A stretch of DNA of 10,287 nucleotides from Methanolinea sp. (lineage in GTDB: Archaea > Halobacteriota > Methanomicrobia > Methanomicrobiales > Methanospirillaceae). Of the stretch, positions 7,185 through 10,287 are shown piece by piece; positions within the stretch are counted from its first letter, which is position 1; every line of letters begins with the position of its first letter. The stretch lies in assembly GCA_013331225.1 (NCBI GenBank), contig DUGV01000232.1, positions 1 to 10,287 on the forward strand, in the 5' to 3' direction. A model generated the notes under the pieces. It saw nothing but the letters and a program-made list of their open reading frames with translations, was not told where the DNA came from and searched no databases. Made by a program: the position numbers and the translations under genes.

Positions 7185-7643
7185 TCAGAGTTCGCCGATA
7201 TCCTCGTTCCAGAGTTCGGGGCAACGGGTGATAAACTCCTTCATCATGGAGATGCAGTCCTCCCTGTGCAGGTCGATTACCTGTACCCCTTTTGCCTCCA
7301 GGAGGTCCCTGGCACCGGGAAAATTTTCTGATTCGCCCGCGACAACCACGGGGATCCCGAACTGGACTGCCGCCCCCGCACAGAGATAACAGGGCATCAG
7401 CGTTGAGTATAGCACACAATTGCGGAAACTCCCGACCCGGCCGGCATTCTGGAGGCAATCTATCTCCGCGTGAAGGATGGGGTTGCCCTCCTGCACTCTG
7501 CGGTTATGACCACGGCCAAGGATCTGCCCATCTCTGACCAGGACAGACCCGATAGGGATGCCTCCTTCGGAGAGGCCGGCCCTGGCCTCGGCCACCGCAC
7601 AGTCCATCCAGCGGTGGTGCATTTTGTCTTTCATGTATTCCAT
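7185..7643 (-). CDS. Zinc-dependent nucleobase deaminase, yeast Fcy1-type cytosine deaminase family
   Basis: A 152-residue protein of the cytidine/deoxycytidylate deaminase superfamily, closest in my recognition to yeast cytosine deaminase Fcy1 (158 residues), which converts cytosine to uracil. Zinc ligands are His58, Cys85 and Cys88, in HAE and PCYLC, with Glu60 as the proton shuttle. By alignment from memory, the residues that contact the base in Fcy1 are also kept: Asn47 in GRGHN, Phe108 in GESENF, Trp145 and Asp148 in the tail LWNEDIGE. This points to a small free pyrimidine rather than a tRNA adenosine. Bacterial CodA is an unrelated amidohydrolase. ATG 7643 follows GAGGAGGG (7653-7660) by about 9 nt, while downstream ATGs at 7634 and 7622 are too far from that site. 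It lies after a phosphatase and riboflavin genes, so a role in a related pyrimidine pathway is a possible alternative. Confidence 0.9.
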   Translation of the reverse strand: MEYMKDKMHHRWMDCAVAEARAGLSEGGIPIGSVLVRDGQILGRGHNRRVQEGNPILHAEIDCLQNAGRVGSFRNCVLYSTLMPCYLCAGAAVQFGIPVVVAGESENFPGARDLLEAKGVQVIDLHREDCISMMKEFITRCPELWNEDIGEL

Positions 7644-7802
7644 CCTTTTTTACCCTCCTCTCACTCTCCCCCAGATTCCCGGATTGCCTGACGGGCGGCG
7701 AACACAAGGGTAATGCCCGGTTCCTCCCATCTGAAGATCTTCCCTGGGGTCGTTTTCCATGATGGGATTGGGACTCCTGTCCTGACTAACGTTTCCTTTT
7801 TA
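7644..7802. other. 159-nt spacer between the phosphatase-like and deaminase genes
   Basis: It carries the deaminase ribosome site at 7653-7660. No clear TATA element is seen, so the deaminase is probably read from upstream. One minus-strand frame stays open from inside the phosphatase gene to a TGA at 7661-7663, ending in protein-like ITLVFAARQAIRESGGE, but this frame has no ATG, GTG or TTG start in a useful place. Another frame holds a 37-codon ATG ORF (about 7760-7647) with no recognisable content. Neither is called as a gene. Confidence 0.4.
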
Positions 7803-8222
7803 CTACGCGCGGAACTGGCCTTCACGTTCCCATGCGAAAATCCTGTCCCACAGGCAGTCGCGGAGAGCCCGGAACCCCTCCAGCACATCTCCTTCCGCCC
7901 TGGAAAAAGCCGCCGGATCGGGGAGTATCTCCCTGATCACCCGCCGGGAAGGGGGGAGACGCGAGGGATCCTCCCACTCCCCGAGGACAACGACGACGTC
8001 GTACTCCCGGAAGGGGAGTGAAGAGAGCCCCTTCGATGACTGGCGGGAGATATCGACTCCCTTCTCTGCCATTACCCTCACCGCCGTGCCGTTCAGCACT
8101 GATGGTCTCTCCCCTGCACTGAACACCTGGCAGTTCGTGGGGAGGAGTGCCCTCGCAATCCCCTCGGCCATCTGGGAACGCCCGGCATTCCTGGAGCAGA
8201 CAAAGAGGATCCTCATGGTCAT
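7803..8222 (-). CDS. Low-molecular-weight phosphatase / ArsC-like protein (COG0394 family)
   Basis: A protein of 137-139 residues with the fold of LMW protein tyrosine phosphatases and thioredoxin-type arsenate reductases. Counting from the second ATG (8216), the P-loop is Cys7-Ser-Arg-Asn-Ala-Gly-Arg13-Ser at the very N-terminus, followed by QMAEGIAR. The general acid Asp100 lies in LPDPAAF. The two resolving cysteines of thioredoxin-coupled ArsC are absent: the segment VVVVLGEWEDPSR has none, and the only other cysteines are 29 and 121. A phosphatase, or an arsenate reductase using another thiol, is therefore more likely. The start is ATG 8222 or 8216. Neither has a clear ribosome site, though both put the P-loop where the family has it. 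The gene begins 31 nt after the aminotransferase stop, so it is probably co-transcribed with the rib genes. Its substrate is unknown. Confidence 0.85.
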   Translation of the reverse strand: MTMRILFVCSRNAGRSQMAEGIARALLPTNCQVFSAGERPSVLNGTAVRVMAEKGVDISRQSSKGLSSLPFREYDVVVVLGEWEDPSRLPPSRRVIREILPDPAAFSRAEGDVLEGFRALRDCLWDRIFAWEREGQFRA

Positions 8223-8253
8223 ACAAAAGAGGGGGAATAATAAGGGAAGGCCC

Positions 8254-9387
8254 TCAACGGCAGCGCCGGATGCGGAGGACTGCCTCCCGGAGGTTCTCCA
8301 TGGAGGTGGCATAGGAGATACGCTCCCATCCCGGGGTGTGGAACGCGGACCCGGGAGTCACTGCAACGTGCACCTCCTCGAGCCAGCGGCGGGCAATCTC
8401 CATGTCGTCCCCTTCCACCTTCACGTACGCGTAAAACGCACCATCCGCAGGGGCGACCTCGAAGCCCATCAGGAGGAGCTCCTGGACAAGGTAGTCCCTT
8501 CTCCGGTTGAACTCCTTTCTCATCACTTCGACGCAGGACTGGTCGCAGGAGAGGGCTGCCACCCCGCCGTACATGGCAAATGTGGTCGGGTGGCTGACGG
8601 AGTGCTGCTGGATCTTCGACATCTGGCGGATGATGGGGAGGGGGGCGACCGCATAGCCGAGGCGCCATCCCGTCATTGCATAGGCCTTCGAGAAGCCGTT
8701 GATTGTGATCGTCCGTTCGGCCATGTCCCCGATCGACGCAAGGGACCTGGGCACCTTCCCATAGACCAGTTTCTCGTATATCTCATCCGAGAGCGCGAAG
8801 AGATCATAGTCCGTGCACATGTCCGAGATGAGCTTCATCGAGGCGTCGTCGAGGACCGCCCCGGATGGGTTCGAGGGGGAGTTGACCACCACCATCTTGG
8901 TGCGTGGCGTGACCCGGTCAAGTACGCTCTCACTCACCTGGAATGCCTTTGTATCGAGGGGGTGATGAACGGGCCTTCCGCCTGCCACCTGGACACACGG
9001 CTCGTATGAGACCCAGGAAGGGTCGAGGATGATCACCTCGTCTCCCGGGTTCAGAACCGCCTCCATTGCGTCGTAGATGGCATCCTTGGCACCACAGGTA
9101 ACCAGCACCTGCTCGGGGATGCAGAAAAACCCGTTTTCCCGGTTGATCTTCTCCGAGATGGCGTTCAGCAGCTCCGGGATCCCGTTGCTCGGAGCGTAAT
9201 GGGTCTGACCGGATTTGAGCGCCTCCATGCAGGCATCCTTAATGTGCTGGGGGGTGTCAAAATCGGGTTCCCCTATGGACAGGCTTATCACCGGGATGCC
9301 TTTCTTCTCCATCTGCCTGGCAAGGTTCGATATCTCGATGGTTGCCGAGGCCGCGATCCCGGCTACCTTGCGGGAGAGCTCCCTCAT
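8254..9387 (-). CDS. Class I/II pyridoxal-phosphate aminotransferase (aspartate aminotransferase-like)
   Basis: A 377-residue fold-type I PLP aminotransferase, full length for archaeal AspC-like enzymes. Recognised motifs in order: SLSIGEPDFDTP (36-46), Asn173 in SPSNPSG, Asp201 and Tyr204 in SDEIYEKL, the PLP-binding lysine Lys234 in NGFSKAYAMTGWRLGY, and Arg356 in ERISYA, which should bind the substrate alpha-carboxylate. It would move amino groups between an amino acid (aspartate, or possibly an aromatic or branched residue) and 2-oxoglutarate in the cytosol; the exact substrate cannot be read. The ATG overlaps the ribH stop as ATGA (9384-9387), so its synthesis is probably coupled to lumazine synthase. 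The phosphatase-like gene follows after 31 nt. No PLP step is known in the riboflavin pathway, so the coupling may be one of co-expression only. Confidence 0.94.
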   Translation of the reverse strand: MRELSRKVAGIAASATIEISNLARQMEKKGIPVISLSIGEPDFDTPQHIKDACMEALKSGQTHYAPSNGIPELLNAISEKINRENGFFCIPEQVLVTCGAKDAIYDAMEAVLNPGDEVIILDPSWVSYEPCVQVAGGRPVHHPLDTKAFQVSESVLDRVTPRTKMVVVNSPSNPSGAVLDDASMKLISDMCTDYDLFALSDEIYEKLVYGKVPRSLASIGDMAERTITINGFSKAYAMTGWRLGYAVAPLPIIRQMSKIQQHSVSHPTTFAMYGGVAALSCDQSCVEVMRKEFNRRRDYLVQELLLMGFEVAPADGAFYAYVKVEGDDMEIARRWLEEVHVAVTPGSAFHTPGWERISYATSMENLREAVLRIRRCR

Positions 9388-9794
9388 TTGGATCGCTGGA
9401 CCATCTTTACTGCCGACTCGACTGCCCGGCGGGCATAGTCAATCCGCTCGTTCGCCTCGAGCCGCGTCATCCCAGGTCCCGAGATGCCAAGACTTACGGG
9501 CTTGTCGAACTCGAGCGAGAGGTCGATGATCTTCCGGGCCGCATGCTGAACCACGATCTCGTCGTGCTGCGTGGCCCCCTCGATGACGCACCCGATGGTC
9601 ACCACGGCGTCGACCTTCCCCCGCTTCAGCATCCGCTTGATGGCCAGGGGCATGTCGTATGCCCCGGGCACATACGTGCACTCAGTGACTTCGGCGCCGA
9701 GAAATGCGGCGTGCTCCCGTCCTTCCACTTCCATCATGTAGGTGATGTCCCGGTTGAACTCCGAGACCACGAACCCAAGCTTTATTGTCATCAT
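9384..9794 (-). CDS. ribH: 6,7-dimethyl-8-ribityllumazine synthase
   Basis: Lumazine synthase joins 5-amino-6-ribitylaminouracil and 3,4-dihydroxy-2-butanone 4-phosphate, the penultimate step of riboflavin synthesis, and usually assembles as a pentamer or icosahedron. The 136-residue length is normal for archaeal RibH. Conserved parts: N-terminal FVVSEFNRDITYMM with the Phe-Asn that stacks on the pyrimidine, VPGAYDMP (42-49), IGCVIEGATQHDEIV (67-81) with catalytic His77, and the phosphate-binding and C-terminal region GISGPGMTRLEANERID. ATG 9794 and ATG 9791 are adjacent, and AGGAGGAGG at 9797-9805 could serve either. The gene lies 55 nt after ribC and overlaps the aminotransferase start. It is a distant paralogue of the archaeal riboflavin synthase before it. 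Confidence 0.97.
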   Translation of the reverse strand: MMTIKLGFVVSEFNRDITYMMEVEGREHAAFLGAEVTECTYVPGAYDMPLAIKRMLKRGKVDAVVTIGCVIEGATQHDEIVVQHAARKIIDLSLEFDKPVSLGISGPGMTRLEANERIDYARRAVESAVKMVQRSK

Positions 9795-9796
9795 GT

Positions 9797-9805
9797 CCTC
9801 CTCCT
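9797..9805 (-). promoter_or_regulatory. Strong ribosome binding site of ribH
   Basis: The minus strand reads AGGAGGAGG just before the double ATG (9794/9791). It is a repeated, near-perfect anti-16S match, and the strongest such site I found in the window. It gives good spacing to either start codon and implies high translation of lumazine synthase, with coupled aminotransferase behind it. Confidence 0.7.
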
Positions 9806-9849
9806 GAATAATCTCCTTCCTGCAGGGTCATAACGATATCCCGAACTGT

Positions 9850-10287
<438 letters not shown>

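Noticed and set aside
6405..7331. A 308-codon plus-strand open frame
   Set aside because: It lies antisense to acetolactate decarboxylase and the end of the deaminase, both of which have intact catalytic motifs. The translated product resembles no family and spans the real intergenic gap.
8223..8312. N-terminal extension of the phosphatase-like protein to 8312
   Set aside because: It would overlap the aminotransferase end by about 59 nt and push the P-loop cysteine far from the N-terminus, where the family always has it.
8086..9009. A 307-codon plus-strand open frame
   Set aside because: It is antisense to the aminotransferase and the phosphatase-like gene and is rich in His/Asp/Arg, as expected for the reverse of a GC-rich gene. 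No start site or domain supports it.

Overview
The window is a gene-dense, fairly GC-rich stretch of a euryarchaeon, most likely a methanogen of the Methanomicrobiales type. The strongest taxonomic marker is an archaeal-type riboflavin synthase (the lumazine-synthase-like RibC, not the bacterial RibE). Supporting signs are a COG1361-type envelope protein next to a Yip1-family protein, and Shine-Dalgarno sites of the GGAGG/GGTG type with few bacterial-style promoters. The genus is not determined. All eleven genes lie on the minus strand, so transcription runs from high to low coordinates. No tRNA, rRNA, CRISPR array, transposase or phage gene was seen.

In transcription order, the right-hand block (10287 to about 7185) reads: ribC (5' end cut by the window edge), ribH, a class I/II aminotransferase whose ATG overlaps the ribH stop (ATGA), a low-molecular-weight phosphatase/ArsC-like protein, and a small zinc deaminase of the yeast Fcy1 cytosine deaminase type. 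The first four are packed tightly enough to be one operon. The deaminase follows after 159 nt with a good ribosome binding site and may belong to the same unit. Lumazine synthase and riboflavin synthase make the last two steps of riboflavin synthesis. The phosphatase and deaminase are interesting because a phosphatase and a pyrimidine deaminase are two steps of the archaeal pathway that I recall as poorly assigned, although the deaminase active site points to cytosine.

The middle block holds two apparently independent genes: an acetolactate decarboxylase with an N-terminal export/anchor segment (7061-6252), with a candidate promoter before it and a candidate hairpin terminator after it, and a CorA-family divalent metal channel (6056-5124). 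A 366-nt gene-free stretch (4758-5123) follows; it contains candidate promoter elements.

The left-hand block (4757 to 1, continuing off the window) is a tightly coupled envelope/export operon: a five-helix Yip1-family membrane protein, an exported three-domain COG1361-like protein with a C-terminal anchor, a LolD/MacB-type ABC ATPase, and two tandem paralogous MacB/FtsX-type permeases, the second cut by the window edge. Two of the junctions are ATGA overlaps and two have gaps of 1 and 7 nt. This implies that the five products are made together, probably as an exporter or envelope-remodelling complex with a heterodimeric permease pair. Its substrate cannot be read from the sequence.
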